From Sphingomonas sp. J315 (lineage in GTDB: Bacteria > Pseudomonadota > Alphaproteobacteria > Sphingomonadales > Sphingomonadaceae): a DNA stretch of 64,000 nt. Shown here in pieces: positions 43,032 through 53,400 of the stretch (position 1 is its first letter; every line of letters starts with the position of its first letter). The stretch spans positions 3,865,033 through 3,929,032 of the forward strand of contig NZ_CP088296.1 in the NCBI RefSeq assembly GCF_024666595.1, in the 5' to 3' direction. Below the pieces are notes generated by a model. It was not told the DNA's origin and searched no databases. It worked only from the letters and a program-made list of their open reading frames with translations. A program made the position numbers and the translations under genes.

Positions 43032-43049
43032 CCCTTTCCTACAAGCCCC
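43032..43049. repeat. 18-base motif, copy 2 of 2
   Basis: Exact second copy of the motif at 3863-3880, here between the divergent transposase and helix-turn-helix genes. No matching inverted copy exists near 42050-42110, so it is not the end of the transposon. Confidence 0.5.
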
Positions 43050-43071
43050 ATCCCAGCACATAAACTGGTGG

Positions 43072-43505
43072 ATGAACGACTCACCCACCCCGCCCGCCGC
43101 GTCTGACGAGGATGAAGCCATCCTCGCCTTCACGCCCGCCCCCAATTGTGGCCGCGCCGATGGCTGGACTGCGCGCCGACAAACCGACTTCATCCACGCC
43201 CTCGCCGTCATGGGCACCGTCACCCGCGCCTGCAAAGCGGTCGGGATGAGCCGCCAGACAGCCTACAAATTGCGCGAGCGGCCCGAGGCGGCCGACTTCG
43301 CCCGCGCGTGGGATGCGGCACTAATGATGGGCTATGACCGCATGTTCAGCATGGCGATGGACCGCGCGCTCAATGGCGTCACCCGCCGCGTTACTATCGC
43401 GGGCGTGAGATCGGCACGATCACCCGCCCCGATTTCCGCATGGCGATGGCGGCGCTCGCCGAACCTCCCAAACCGCCGCAGCGCCATCGCAAACTGACAG
43501 AATGA
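43072..43505 (+). CDS. Helix-turn-helix (small-terminase-like) protein, frameshifted
   Basis: The product reads DGWTARRQTDFIHALAVMGTVTRACKAVGMSRQTAYKLRERPEAADFARAWDAAL, a helix-turn-helix resembling small terminase subunits and common in sphingomonads. The frame breaks near 43390-43392. In the shifted frame the end is YYRGREIGTITRPDFRMAMAALAEPPKPPQRHRKLTE, stopping at 43503-43505. It may be a decaying gene or a one-base error. No phage structural genes are near, so a chromosomal regulator or domesticated phage protein is more likely than a terminase. Confidence 0.6.
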
Positions 43506-43526
43506 AGCGCGTTGCGCGGAACTTCG

Positions 43527-43961
43527 TCAGTTTCGCGACGCCGCGACGCCCCGCTCCACGCGCACCGCGCCGACCGCCCACAACGCCCACGCGATAATCA
43601 ACGGCTGCGCCAGCAACCGCGGCACATGATACCACGCCGACAGCCCCGTCCCGCTCCCGCCCAGCCACGCCAGGTCGATCATCGCGTGCTTCACATTGGC
43701 CGGCCACACGCACAGCGCATAGAGCGCCAGCGCCCAACCCGCCGCCAGCCGCCACCGCCGGGTGATCAGCGCGGCGGCACAGATCAGTTCTGCCGCGCCG
43801 GTAGTCAGCACCCACTCGCGCGCGTCCCACGGCACCCATGCCGGCACGATCCGCGCCATCGCATCGGTGAACAGGAAATGCGCCACCCCTGCCGTCGCAT
43901 AGAAGATCGCGAGCAGCCACCGCCCGATCCGCCGCCCCCGCGTCTCCGGCAGCTCCGCCAT
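43527..43961 (-). CDS. DoxX-like membrane protein
   Basis: The 144-residue protein has four hydrophobic helices and the DoxX-like opening (RRIGRWLLAIFYATAGVAHFLFTDAMARIVPAWVP), followed by TGAAELICAAALITRRWRLAAGWALALYALCVWPANVKHA. The family contains quinone- or thiosulfate-related membrane proteins, but this member has no known function. It lies three bases downstream of tpiA on the same strand. Confidence 0.75.
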   Translation of the reverse strand: MAELPETRGRRIGRWLLAIFYATAGVAHFLFTDAMARIVPAWVPWDAREWVLTTGAAELICAAALITRRWRLAAGWALALYALCVWPANVKHAMIDLAWLGGSGTGLSAWYHVPRLLAQPLIIAWALWAVGAVRVERGVAASRN

Positions 43962-43964
43962 CGC

Positions 43965-44711
43965 CTACAGCTTGGCGGCGGCTTCGATGATCGGCACGAA
44001 CTTCGCGGCGGTCAGGCTCGCCCCGCCGACCAGCGCGCCGTCGACATTGTCCACCGCCAGGATCTCGCCTGCATTCGAACCCGTAACCGACCCGCCATAC
44101 AGGATACGAATACCCTCGGCCTTCTCCGTCCCGACCATCATGCCCAGCTTGGCGCGGGCGATGGCGTGGATCAGCTCGATTTCCTCCAGCGTCGGGGTCC
44201 GCCCGGTCCCGATCGCCCAGCGCGGTTCATAGGCCAGCGTGAACCAGCTGCCGTCGGCATCCTCGGGCACCGATTTCTCGATCTGCGCCTGCACCACCCG
44301 CTCGGCGCGACCGGCATTGCGTTCCGCCTCGGTCTCCCCAACGCAGAGGATTACGTTCAGGCCATGGCGATGCGCCGCCGCCGCCTTGGCCCAGGCGTCG
44401 TGGCTGGTCTCGTTCTGGTCCGCCCGCCGCTCGCTATGCCCGACGATGGTCAGCGTGGCGCCGGCATCCTTCAGCATCGGGGCAGAGATGCATCCGGTAT
44501 GCGCACCGCTGTCATTCTCATGACAATCCTGCCCGCCGATCGGCATGCCGCCTGCCACTGCCACTGCCCGGGCGATCAGCGTCGCCGGTGGGCACAAGGC
44601 GACATCAACGCCGGAATGGGCAGCCGCCGCTTCGGCAATCGCCGCCACTTCGCCCAACGAATCGGTGACGCCGTTCATCTTCCAGTTGCCCGCCACCAGC
44701 TTGCGCCGCAT
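43965..44711 (-). CDS. tpiA: Triose-phosphate isomerase
   Basis: The 248-residue TIM barrel interconverts dihydroxyacetone phosphate and glyceraldehyde 3-phosphate. The substrate-binding Asn/Lys are in VAGNWKMNG, the electrophilic His is in IVGHSERR, the catalytic Glu is in LAYEPRWAIGTG, and the phosphate loop is ILYGGSVTGSNAGEI. I start at 44711, directly at MRRKLVAGNWK. It is divergent from the PpiD-like gene, a common alphaproteobacterial arrangement. Confidence 0.96.
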   Translation of the reverse strand: MRRKLVAGNWKMNGVTDSLGEVAAIAEAAAAHSGVDVALCPPATLIARAVAVAGGMPIGGQDCHENDSGAHTGCISAPMLKDAGATLTIVGHSERRADQNETSHDAWAKAAAAHRHGLNVILCVGETEAERNAGRAERVVQAQIEKSVPEDADGSWFTLAYEPRWAIGTGRTPTLEEIELIHAIARAKLGMMVGTEKAEGIRILYGGSVTGSNAGEILAVDNVDGALVGGASLTAAKFVPIIEAAAKL

Positions 44712-44865
44712 CCCGCTTCCCCTGTTGTCCATTATCGGACAAGCCCGATAGGCGGCGATCCCACGCCGCACAAGCATCTTGCCCGCCACCGCTGCCGTTG
44801 TCGCTTGATGCCAATGCCCCTGCCCCCTAAAGCGAGGCCAATCTTTCCCATTTCAGCGGGTTTCC

Positions 44866-46811
44866 ATGCTCACCAACTTCCGCCGCGTCATTTTCTCGAC
44901 CCCCGGCAAGATCGTTGCCCTGCTGCTGCTGGTGGCGCTCGGCGTCGGCTTTGCGATGATGGACGTCCAGAATCTTGGCGTCGGCGGCCCGTCGTCCAGC
45001 GGCCCGCTGGTTCAGGTTGGCAACAAGAAGCTGACGCAGCAGGAGCTTCAGGACCGCCTCCGCAACGCATTGGAGCGGGTGCGGCAGCAACAGCCGATGC
45101 TCGACATGGCGCAGTTCGTCCGTACCGGCGGGTTCGAACAAGTGCTGAACCAGGTCATCGACGGTATGGCGCTGGAGGAATATGCGACGCAGCAGGGCAT
45201 GGCGGTGTCCCCCGCCGCAATCGACGGCCAGATCGCGTCGATCCCCGCCTTTCAGGGCTTCGACGGCAAGTTCAGCCAGCAGCGCTTCGACCAGCTCCTG
45301 GCGGAACAGCGGCTGACCGCAGAGCAGGTGCGGGCCGATATCCGTCGCGAAACGCTGGTTCAGTGGCTCATCAGCCCGATCGCGAACCCCGGCCCGGTTC
45401 CGGTCGAACTCGCGCTGCCCTATGCCTCGCTGATGCTGGAGCGGCGCAAGGGTTCGGTCGGCTATGTCCCAATCGGCGCGATTGCCCCCGGCAACCCGCC
45501 GACCGACGCCGAACTTCAGGCATATTACCAGAAGAACTCGGGCCGCTACACGCTGCCCGAACGCCGCGTGGTGCGCTACGCCGTGGTCGATCCCGCCCAG
45601 TTTGCGGAAAGCGCCAAAGCGACCGAGGCGGAGATCGCCGCCGAATACCGGAAGAATGCTGCGCAATATGCCGCCAGCACCCGCCGCAACCTTGCCCAGA
45701 TCATCGTTGCCGACGAAAACGCCGCGAAGGGCATCGCTGCAAAGGTGAAGGGCGGCGCGTCGATGGTCGATGCCGCCAAGGCTGCTGGCCTGCAGGCATC
45801 GACCATCCCGAATGCCGAGAAGGCAGCCTTTGCCCGCGCCAGCAGCACCGCGATCGCGGACGCCGCCTTTGCCGGGGCTCAGGGCACTGTGGTCGGCCCG
45901 CTCCGCTCGCCGCTCGGCTGGCATATCGTCCGGGTCGAGGGGATCGAGCAGGTCGCGGGCAAGTCGCTGGACTCGGTCCGGGGCGAACTCGCAGAAGCGA
46001 TCACCAAGACGAAGCTGGAGACCGCGCTGGCCGATCTGCGCGCCAAGATCGATGGCGAGATCGCCGACAATTCGACCTTTGACGAGCTCGTCGCCAGTTC
46101 AAAGCTGACCGCGCAGACCAGCGCGCCGCTGTTCGCCGATGGGCGCGCGGCCGTCGCCGACGAAGCCGCACCCGATCCCATGCTCGCGCAGATCGCCCAG
46201 GCCGGCTTCAGCATGGAGCCGAGCGACGACCCCCAGCTGATCCCGGTCGGCACCGATGGCGGCTTTGCGCTGGTCAAGACCGACAAGGTCGTCGCTGCGG
46301 CACCCCGCCCGCTCGCCGAAATCCGCCCAGGCGTCGCCGACGACCTGGTCCGCAGCCGCCAGCTCGACGGCGCGCGCAAGGCCGCCAACGCGATCCTTGC
46401 CAAGGTGAGCAAGGGCATGCCGCTCGCCCAGGCGATGCAGGAAAGCGGGCTGAAGCTGCCTCCGGTCGAAGCACTCGACGCCTCGCGCGGACAGCTGTCG
46501 CAGATGGGCGATCAGCTCCCCCGCCCGTCCGCCTGATGTTCAGCATGGCCGAAAAGAGGGCCAAGACCGTCCCGGCACCTCAAGGCGGCGGCTACTGGAT
46601 CGTCTGGCTCGACGATATCGAGGAAGGCAATGCCAAGGGCAACGCCGCGCTGATCGGCCAGACCCGGGGCGGCCTCGCCCAGCTGATCGGCAACGAATAT
46701 GTCGAACAGTTCGCCGCTGCGGCGCGCAAGGCGGTGAAGGTCAAGCGCAACGAAGCCGCCATCGCCGCACTCAAGGCGCAGCTGAGCGGCCAGGCAACCG
46801 GCGGCAATTGA
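44866..46811 (+). CDS. Periplasmic peptidyl-prolyl isomerase, PpiD/SurA type, frameshifted near the end
   Basis: The N-terminus has a single membrane anchor (FRRVIFSTPGKIVALLLLVALGVGFAMMDV). A SurA-like chaperone region follows (FEQVLNQVIDGMALEEYATQQGMAVSPAAIDGQI), with a parvulin-like domain at about 270-380 (AQIIVADENAAKGIAAKVKGGASMVDAAKAAG through LRSPLGWHIVRVEGIEQ). This is the PpiD layout for folding outer-membrane proteins. The frame breaks in a C run at 46515-46521, then reads MFSMAEKRAKTVPAPQGGGYWIVWLDDIEEG to 46811, giving about 647 residues. A one-base error is likely. trpE starts five bases later. Confidence 0.85.
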
Positions 46812-46815
46812 TCCG

Positions 46816-48325
46816 ATGCGCGGCGGGATTGAGGGCCTCGACGCCGCCCGCGCGGCGCTGGCCGATGGCCGCCCGGCCCTGGTCTGGCGGAAACAGCTGG
46901 CGGACACCGATACCCCGGTCGCCGCCGCGCTCAGGCTGATCGAACCGGGCCGCGGCGACTTCCTGCTGGAATCGGTAGAGGGCGGCGCGGTGCGCGGTCG
47001 CCACAGCCTGCTTGGACTCGCTCCCGATCTGGTGTTTCGCGCACATGGCGAAGCGGCGGAGGTCAATCCGCACTGGCTGACCGACCGCGACGCATTCAGC
47101 GCCGCCGAAGCCCCGACGCTCGATGCCCTGCGCGCCCTCGTCCAGTCGTGCCGGATGGACGTGCCGCCGGAACTGCCCCGCGCCCTCGCCTGCCTGGTCG
47201 GCTATTTCGGTTACGACACGATCGGGCTGGTCGAAACCCCTACCCCGCGCCGCGAACGACGCACTGGGTCTGCCCGACATGATCTTCGTGCGACCGACGG
47301 TGATCCTGATCTTTGACCGGCTGGCGGATTCGCTGTTTGTGGTGGCGCCGGTCTGGCCCGGTCGCGACCCCGAACGGCTGATCGAGGAAGCCGCCGACCG
47401 GATCGAGGCGACCGCCGCGCGGCTCGCCTCCGCCCCGCTTCCGCCGCGCGCCGCGACCGATCCGATGGATATCGTGCCCCAGCCGGTGGTGCCCGCCGCC
47501 GACTATGCGGCGATGGTCACCCGCGCCAAGGAGTACATCACCGCCGGCGACATATTTCAGGTCGTCCTTGCCCAGCGCTTCACTGCGCCGTTCGCGCTGC
47601 CGCCGATCGAGCTGTACCGCGCGCTGCGCCGGATCAACCCGTCGCCCTTCCTCTATTTCCTCGATCTGCCCGGCTTCGCGCTGACCGGGTCGAGCCCCGA
47701 AATCCTCGTCCGCGTCCGCGATGACGAGGTGACGATCCGCCCGATCGCTGGCACCCGTCCCCGCGGCAAGGACGCCGCGGAGGACGAAGCGAACAGAACC
47801 AGCCTGCTCGCCGACGCAAAGGAGCGCGCCGAACACCTGATGCTGCTCGACCTGGGTCGCAACGATGTCGGCCGCGTCGCAGAAGCTGGATCGGTCAAGG
47901 TCACCGACAGCTACACCGTCGAATTCTACAGCCATGTCATGCACATCGTGTCGAACGTGGTGGGTAAATTGCGCCTCGACGCCGATGCGCTCGACGCGTT
48001 GTTCGCGGGCTTCCCCGCCGGAACCGTCAGCGGCGCGCCCAAGGTTCGCGCGTGCGAGATCATCGCCGAACTGGAGCGCGACCAGCGCGGACCCTATGCC
48101 GGGGGCGTCGGCTATTTCTCGCCCGACGGCTCAATGGACAGCTGTATCGTCCTGCGCACCGCGATCGTGAAGGACGGGACCATGCACGTCACCGCTGGCG
48201 CGGGTATCGTCGCTGACAGCGATCCGGCCTATGAACAGCGGGAATGCGAGGCGAAGGCAGGTGCGCTGTTCGCTGCGGCGCGGGAAGCAACCGCACGTTC
48301 CGGCGAAGCCAGGTTCGGCCAATAA
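46816..48325 (+). CDS. trpE: Anthranilate synthase component I, frameshifted
   Basis: The joined protein of about 502 residues makes anthranilate from chorismate with the TrpG amidotransferase. The N-terminal part has the regulatory region, with FLLESVEGGAVRGRHSLLGLAPD. The C-terminal chorismate-binding domain has GDIFQVVLAQRF, PSPFLYFLDLPGFALTGSSPEILVR, PIAGTRPRGKDAAEDEA, LLDLGRNDVGRVAEAG, GTVSGAPKVRACEIIAELE and the final VTAGAGIVADSDPAYEQRECEAKA. The frame breaks near 47240-47250 (TACCCCGCGCC). Only component I is here. trpG does not follow, unlike the usual trpE-trpG order, because the next gene runs the other way. Confidence 0.93.
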
Positions 48326-48328
48326 GGC

Positions 48329-48745
48329 TCAGTCCTCGCCGCCCGGGATAGCTGCCTCTTCGGCCTTCTTCGCCCGCTGCTCGGCCTTCCATTGCTGGAG
48401 CATGCGGATGGTGCACCCGCTCTGGCCATAGCTGCCGATCGGGTTGCAGCTTCCCGGCAGCACCGCACGGTTAACCTCGTCGATCAGCTCGGCGCGGCGC
48501 ACCCAACTCGTGCCCTCCGGTCCCGGCTCGGTCTTACGTAGCGCCTTGGGGATCCGGAACGGCGAATCGCCCGGTCGCGCGCAAATCACGACCTCATCGG
48601 GACTCTCCGGCTTGGGACAGCTCTCATCGCCATATAGCAGGACGCTGCGCACCTTCTGCGGCGGCGCACCGGCCCCGGCGGATTCCCCCTCCTGCGCCAG
48701 CACGGGAGCAGCGGCCAGCATTGCGATCAGGAAGGGACGGATCAT
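48329..48745 (-). CDS. Secreted protein of unknown function
   Basis: The 138-residue protein starts with a Sec signal peptide (MIRPFLIAMLAAAPVLAQ). The mature region has CPKPESPDEVVICARPGDSPFRIPKALRK in the middle and SCNPIGSYGQSGCTIRMLQQWKAEQRAKKAEEA near the end, with four Cys likely to pair. The DEVVICAR-type segment is common in sphingomonad secreted proteins of unknown role. I start at 48745, at the signal peptide. It converges with trpE with three bases between the stops. Confidence 0.65.
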   Translation of the reverse strand: MIRPFLIAMLAAAPVLAQEGESAGAGAPPQKVRSVLLYGDESCPKPESPDEVVICARPGDSPFRIPKALRKTEPGPEGTSWVRRAELIDEVNRAVLPGSCNPIGSYGQSGCTIRMLQQWKAEQRAKKAEEAAIPGGED

Positions 48746-48793
48746 ACAGGTCTCCACAGGTCCGCTTCCTCTATCGCACATACGCAGATGAAG

Positions 48794-48817
48794 CACGGCT
48801 GAACTGTATCAGCCGTG
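48794..48817. repeat. Perfect 9-base inverted repeat in a divergent promoter region
   Basis: CACGGCTGA, a 6-base loop (ACTGTA) and TCAGCCGTG lie between the divergent secreted-protein gene and the XRE-type gene. It could be an operator or an RNA hairpin. There is no T-run to make it a terminator. Confidence 0.5.
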
Positions 48818-48827
48818 AAGTGCGGCA

Positions 48828-48846
48828 TTTACCCCTGTGGGGTGAA
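48828..48846. promoter_or_regulatory. Operator-like repeat 1 upstream of the XRE/DAHP synthase gene
   Basis: TTTACCC, 5 bases, GGGTGAA: an inverted repeat with one mismatched pair among seven. The same half-sites at the same spacing recur at 48864-48882, with centres 36 bases apart. Confidence 0.6.
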
Positions 48847-48863
48847 AATTGCGCTTGCCATTA

Positions 48864-48882
48864 TTTACCCACAGGGGGTAAG
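48864..48882. promoter_or_regulatory. Operator-like repeat 2 upstream of the XRE/DAHP synthase gene
   Basis: TTTACCC, 5 bases, GGGTAAG, ending eight bases before the ATG at 48891. Binding here would cover the ribosome-binding region or the transcription start. Paired with the site at 48828-48846 it looks like a tandem operator for the regulator encoded next to it. Confidence 0.6.
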
Positions 48883-48890
48883 GGCGGCGC

Positions 48891-50474
48891 ATGACGACAC
48901 TTGCCGGTTCCAAAATCCGTCGCTTCCGCGAGGAACGCTCCATGTCCCGCGCCGCGTTCGGCGCGTGGTTCGATACGCCCGGATCGACGGTTCAGGGCTG
49001 GGAAGAGGACGGCAAGCGCGCGTCTCCGGCGGTGCTCAACCAGATCGCGGCGAACGGCATCGCGCATCATCAGGACTGGTACGTCCATGTCCGCAACCTG
49101 GAGCAGGCGATGGACTGGACACCCGACAGCTGGACCCGGGCCGAAGCGCGTCAGCTTCCGGTTTACCCCGACGCCGCTGCACTGACCGCCGCGACCGACA
49201 CCCTGTCCAGCTTTCCCCGCTGGTCTTCGCGGGCGAGGCGCGCGCACTGACCCAGGAGCTTGCCCGCGTATCGCGCGGCGAGGCGTTCCTGTTGCAGGGT
49301 GGCGACTGCGCCGAAAGCTTCGCCGAGTTCCACCCGAACAATATCCGCGATACGTTTCGCGTCATTCTCCAGATGGCGGTGGTTCTCACCTTTGCGTCGA
49401 AACTCCCGACGGTGAAGCTCGGCCGCATGGCGGGGCAGTTCGCCAAGCCGCGTTCGGCCGATACCGAGACGATCGATGGCGTGGAACTGCCCAGCTATCG
49501 CGGCGACATCGTCAACGACATCGCCTTCACCCCCGAAGCGCGCATTCCCGACCCCCCAGAGGCTGATCCGCGGCTATACCCAGTCGGCGGCGACGCTGAA
49601 CCTGCTGCGCGCCTTCGCCAGCGGCGGCTATGCGAACCTCCATCAGGTCCACAAATGGACGCTCGACTTCATGGGCCGCAGCCCCTGGGCCGACAAATTC
49701 GCCGACGTCGCCGACCGCATCGGCGAAGCGCTCGATTTCATGGAGGCGTGCGGGATCAACCCCGATACCGTGCCCCAGCTGAAGCGCACCGATTTCTACA
49801 CCAGCCACGAGGCGCTGCTCCTGCCCTATGAGCAGGCGCTGACCCGGCAGGACAGCCTCACCGGCGACTGGTACGACACCAGCGCGCATTTCCTGTGGAT
49901 CGGCGACCGCACGCGCTTCGAGAATTCGGCGCATGTCGAATTCCTCCGCGGCATCGGCAATCCAATCGGGATGAAGTGCGGGCCGAGCCTTGAGCCGGAC
50001 GCGCTGCTGCGCCTGCTCGACACGCTCAACCCGACCCGCACGCCGGGGCGGATGACGCTGATCACCCGATACGGCCATGACAAGATCGAGAGCGGCCTGC
50101 CCGCGCTGGTTCGCGCGGTGAAGCGTGAGGGGCATCCGGTCGTGTGGAGCTGTGACCCGATGCACGGCAACGTCATCAAGGCGGCCAACGGCTACAAGAC
50201 GCGCCCGTTCGAGCGCATTCTGGCCGAAGTACGCGGCTTCTTTGCCGTGCATCGCGCCGAAGGGACCTATGCCGGCGGAATCCATGCCGAGATGACCGGA
50301 CAGAACGTCACCGAATGCACCGGCGGCATGATCGACATCGGCGAGCATGACCTTGCAGACCGCTACCACACCCATTGCGACCCGCGACTCAATGCCGGTC
50401 AGAGCCTGGAGCTGGCGTTCCTCCTCGCCGAAATGCTCAATGAGGAGATGGCGGAGCGGCGCAAGGCGGCGTGA
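48891..50474 (+). CDS. XRE-type DNA-binding domain in frame with class II DAHP synthase, two frameshifts
   Basis: From 48891 the frame encodes a 70-residue XRE-like helix-turn-helix ([39 protein letters not shown]). It then runs without a stop into a class II 3-deoxy-7-phosphoheptulonate synthase, from the ATG at 49110 ([25 protein letters not shown]). That internal ATG has GGAG seven bases before it, so separate translation is possible. DAHP synthase makes the first intermediate of aromatic amino acid synthesis; [18 protein letters not shown] and WSCDPMHGN mark the class II active site. The frame breaks at 49215-49218 (C4) and returns at 49552-49557 (C6), so these look like sequence errors. 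If a third error lies before 49110, the fusion is false and the genes are separate. Confidence 0.85.
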
Positions 50475-50483
50475 GCGGCGGCT

Positions 50484-53400
50484 CTATTGCCAGTTCCCCA
50501 ACAGAACGAACGGCGCCCAGTAGAATGGGTGGGCGTAGCCGGTGACAGCTGGTCCAGTCGGCTGGTCAGGCCCGGCGCGACCCGCGCCCCGATCGGCGCC
50601 CGCCTCTCCCTGAGCAGTCATCAGTGCGATCTGCGCCTGGCGCAGCGCCTCCGCCTTGCTCGTACCGCCCTTGGCATGGATCGCGTAGAAGCGCTGCATC
50701 AACACTGCGGTGGATTCGTCCGCCACCGACCAAAGCGAGGCCAGCACCGCCGACGCGCCGGCCTTTTGCGCCAGTTCGGCTAGGCTCGCATCGACCTCCG
50801 ACCCGTTCTGACTGCTGCCTGGCACGCCGGTCTGGCACGCCGACAGCGCGAGCAGGTCGACGTCGATCGCGGTGAAACTGCCGTCCTTGATGAATTCGGT
50901 CAGCGGCAACTCCTTGCCCGTGCCGAGCAGCAGGAACGACTTGTCGGCGCTCGCGGGATCGAGCGCGAAGTGCGACGCGATATGGATCACGCGATAGCCG
51001 CCGGCCATTGCGGTGCCGAGCGCGGTTCGGTCGAATGCCGCGTCGAGCTTCACGACACCCGGCAACACACCGGTCGTCGTGCCATCGGCACGGACAATAC
51101 CGGACAGTTCGGCGGGAACGGCGGGTAATGGACTGAGCCCCGCCCCACCCTGGCTCGCCCCCAGCGCGGCGACACGCCATGATTTCGCGTCGGAGGGGCC
51201 GGTCTGCACCTCATCGATCGATCGGAAGGCGCTGAACGCATAGCGTTTCGCCAGCCAGTCCTTGCCGTCGTGCAGTGCCGCCATCGGCAGATAGCGCAAC
51301 GCATCGTCGAGCGAGAGCATGACCCGGCTGATCCCGGCGGCGCGCAGCGCTCTGTCCACCGGCTCGAACATCGATCTGTACAGCTTCGACGCGGGATCGG
51401 TGATGAACACCGCCTTGTCGCTGATCGCCTGACGATACAGGCCGATATCCTTGCGCACCGCGGTAGTGTCGACGTGCACGACAATCGTCTTCTGGAAATT
51501 GGCTGTGGTCAGCAGCCAATGAATCCTGTCGGGCAGCACGACGGCGTGCAGCGCGGCGACGTCCTTCCCCAATCGCCGGACGGTTGAAATGAGGCGGGGC
51601 TGGATCGACGCGACGCGATCCGCTTTTGCTGCCTGATCCTGCGTCACGGCAGCATCCAGCCCGGCGACGACATCGGCCAGTTCGCCCAGTTCGCCACGGA
51701 ACGCTGTCTGCGCCGCCCCCAGAGCCGTCGTCGCCGCAGCCAGCTTCTGCTGCTGCTCCGGGCTTAGCGCCCCCTTCTGCTGAAGCGCGATCAACCGGTC
51801 ACGCGCGGCTCCGGCCTCTGCGAGCGCGGTCGTCGCGGCTTCGAACGCTGCGATGCTCTGTGTCTGCTTGGCATCGAGCGGCATCTGCTCGAAGGCTTCG
51901 CCCTCTCGCCGCCGGTCGCGAGTATAGTTGTAGCTCTCGAAATCCTTGAGCATCGCCAGCACATGCTCGGCCTCACCGAACCGCCCCATCTCCATGAAGA
52001 TGCCGGCGAGGTAGCGATAGCGGTCCTGATGCACGCGGATGAAGCATTCGCGGATCGACGGATCGAGGTCGGCGATCCGCTTGCGCGCGTCCTGCAATTT
52101 GTTGACCGCGACCTTGGCGAAGAACAGCGCCGCCTCGCGCCGTCCGCCGCCACTCGCCTCCTTGGCCGCGCTCGACCAGTGGCACGAAGATTCGATCAGC
52201 GCGAAATAATTGTCGCGGCTGCCGAACCGGTTGGTCAGCGCGGCTTCCTTGATCGCCAGCGAACGGACCTTGGTCGCGAGATACCGGTCCATCTCTCCGA
52301 AGAGGAGATAATGTTCCTCGAGCCCGCGAAACCCTTCGAACACCGCGAATTCGGAGCCATTCTCGACCGCGGCGTCGAGTTCCTTCTTGAGCGTCGCCTC
52401 ACGCGCCGCGAATGTCGGTTCAGGCGCAATGCCCTCGGTTTCTGGGCCGATCGGCAGCGGGGTAAAGCCCTCGATCTTCACCAGACACTTGATCGTGGCC
52501 TGAATTCCGCACGCTTCCTGCCATTTTTTCGCGTCGTCGCTGCCACGCCGTACCGCTTCGGCGAGCCACAAGCGGGTCTGTTTGATGTCGGGCTTCATCC
52601 CCCAGCCAAGCGCAGACGCGCGCACCATCGCCACCGCGCCGCCGCTCCAGCCCGAGCCTGCCGCGTGCTTGAACCAGCGCAGCGCCATGTCCGGGTCTTT
52701 CGCTACGCCGGAGCCGTGGAGATACGCCTCTCCGAGCGCCACTCGCGCGCTGTAATCACCGCAATGCACCGCCCAGCGCAGCAAGCGGATCGCTTCCTTC
52801 GGATTGGCTTTGGTACCGTCGCCGGCCAGGTACATCCGCGCGAGCAGCACGGCATTGGCAAAGCTTGCCGACGCCGCGCGCTGCATCCATTCGAACGCCT
52901 GCGCAGCGTCACGTTGCGGCGCTCCTGCCAGTTCCGCTTCGGTAAACTCCAGATCGCCCTTGTAATAGAGCGCCAGGCTCAGTGCCGCATAGCCCTCCCC
53001 CTGCGATAGGCATCCTCCCACGCCCGCACCGCCTTGACCGCGCTCTTGTCGACGCCGAACCCCTTGGAGTGGAGATAGCCGATCGCCCGCTGCGCATCGG
53101 CCGATCCGCGCTCGGCGGCGATCACGAACCACTTCATCGCTGCGGCAGAATCCCCCTTGCCGTCGTCGAGCAACCGCCACGCATATTTGGCAGCCGCCTC
53201 CTTCATCCCGAGATTCGCAAGCGCGGCAAAGGTCGGAATATGCGACGCATCGCCGTTGAAGTTGAACATGTACGGCGTATCGAACTGCGCGAGAAAGACT
53301 GTGCGCCGCTCCTCGGGCAATGCCTTGAACTCATCGGTTTCGGCGTAGCGGACGAGTTCGCGCTGCGCTGCCTCCTGCAACCGAAGATCCATCATCAGCT

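Noticed and set aside
43032..43049. The 18-base motif as a terminal repeat of the IS1595-type element
   Set aside because: No inverted copy exists at the other side of the transposase, and the second exact copy is in front of an unrelated gene at 3863.
43072..43505. A prophage, suggested by the small-terminase-like gene and the holin-like gene at 16637
   Set aside because: No capsid, tail, integrase or large terminase gene is present, and the holin-like gene belongs to a chromosomal membrane-protein cluster far away.
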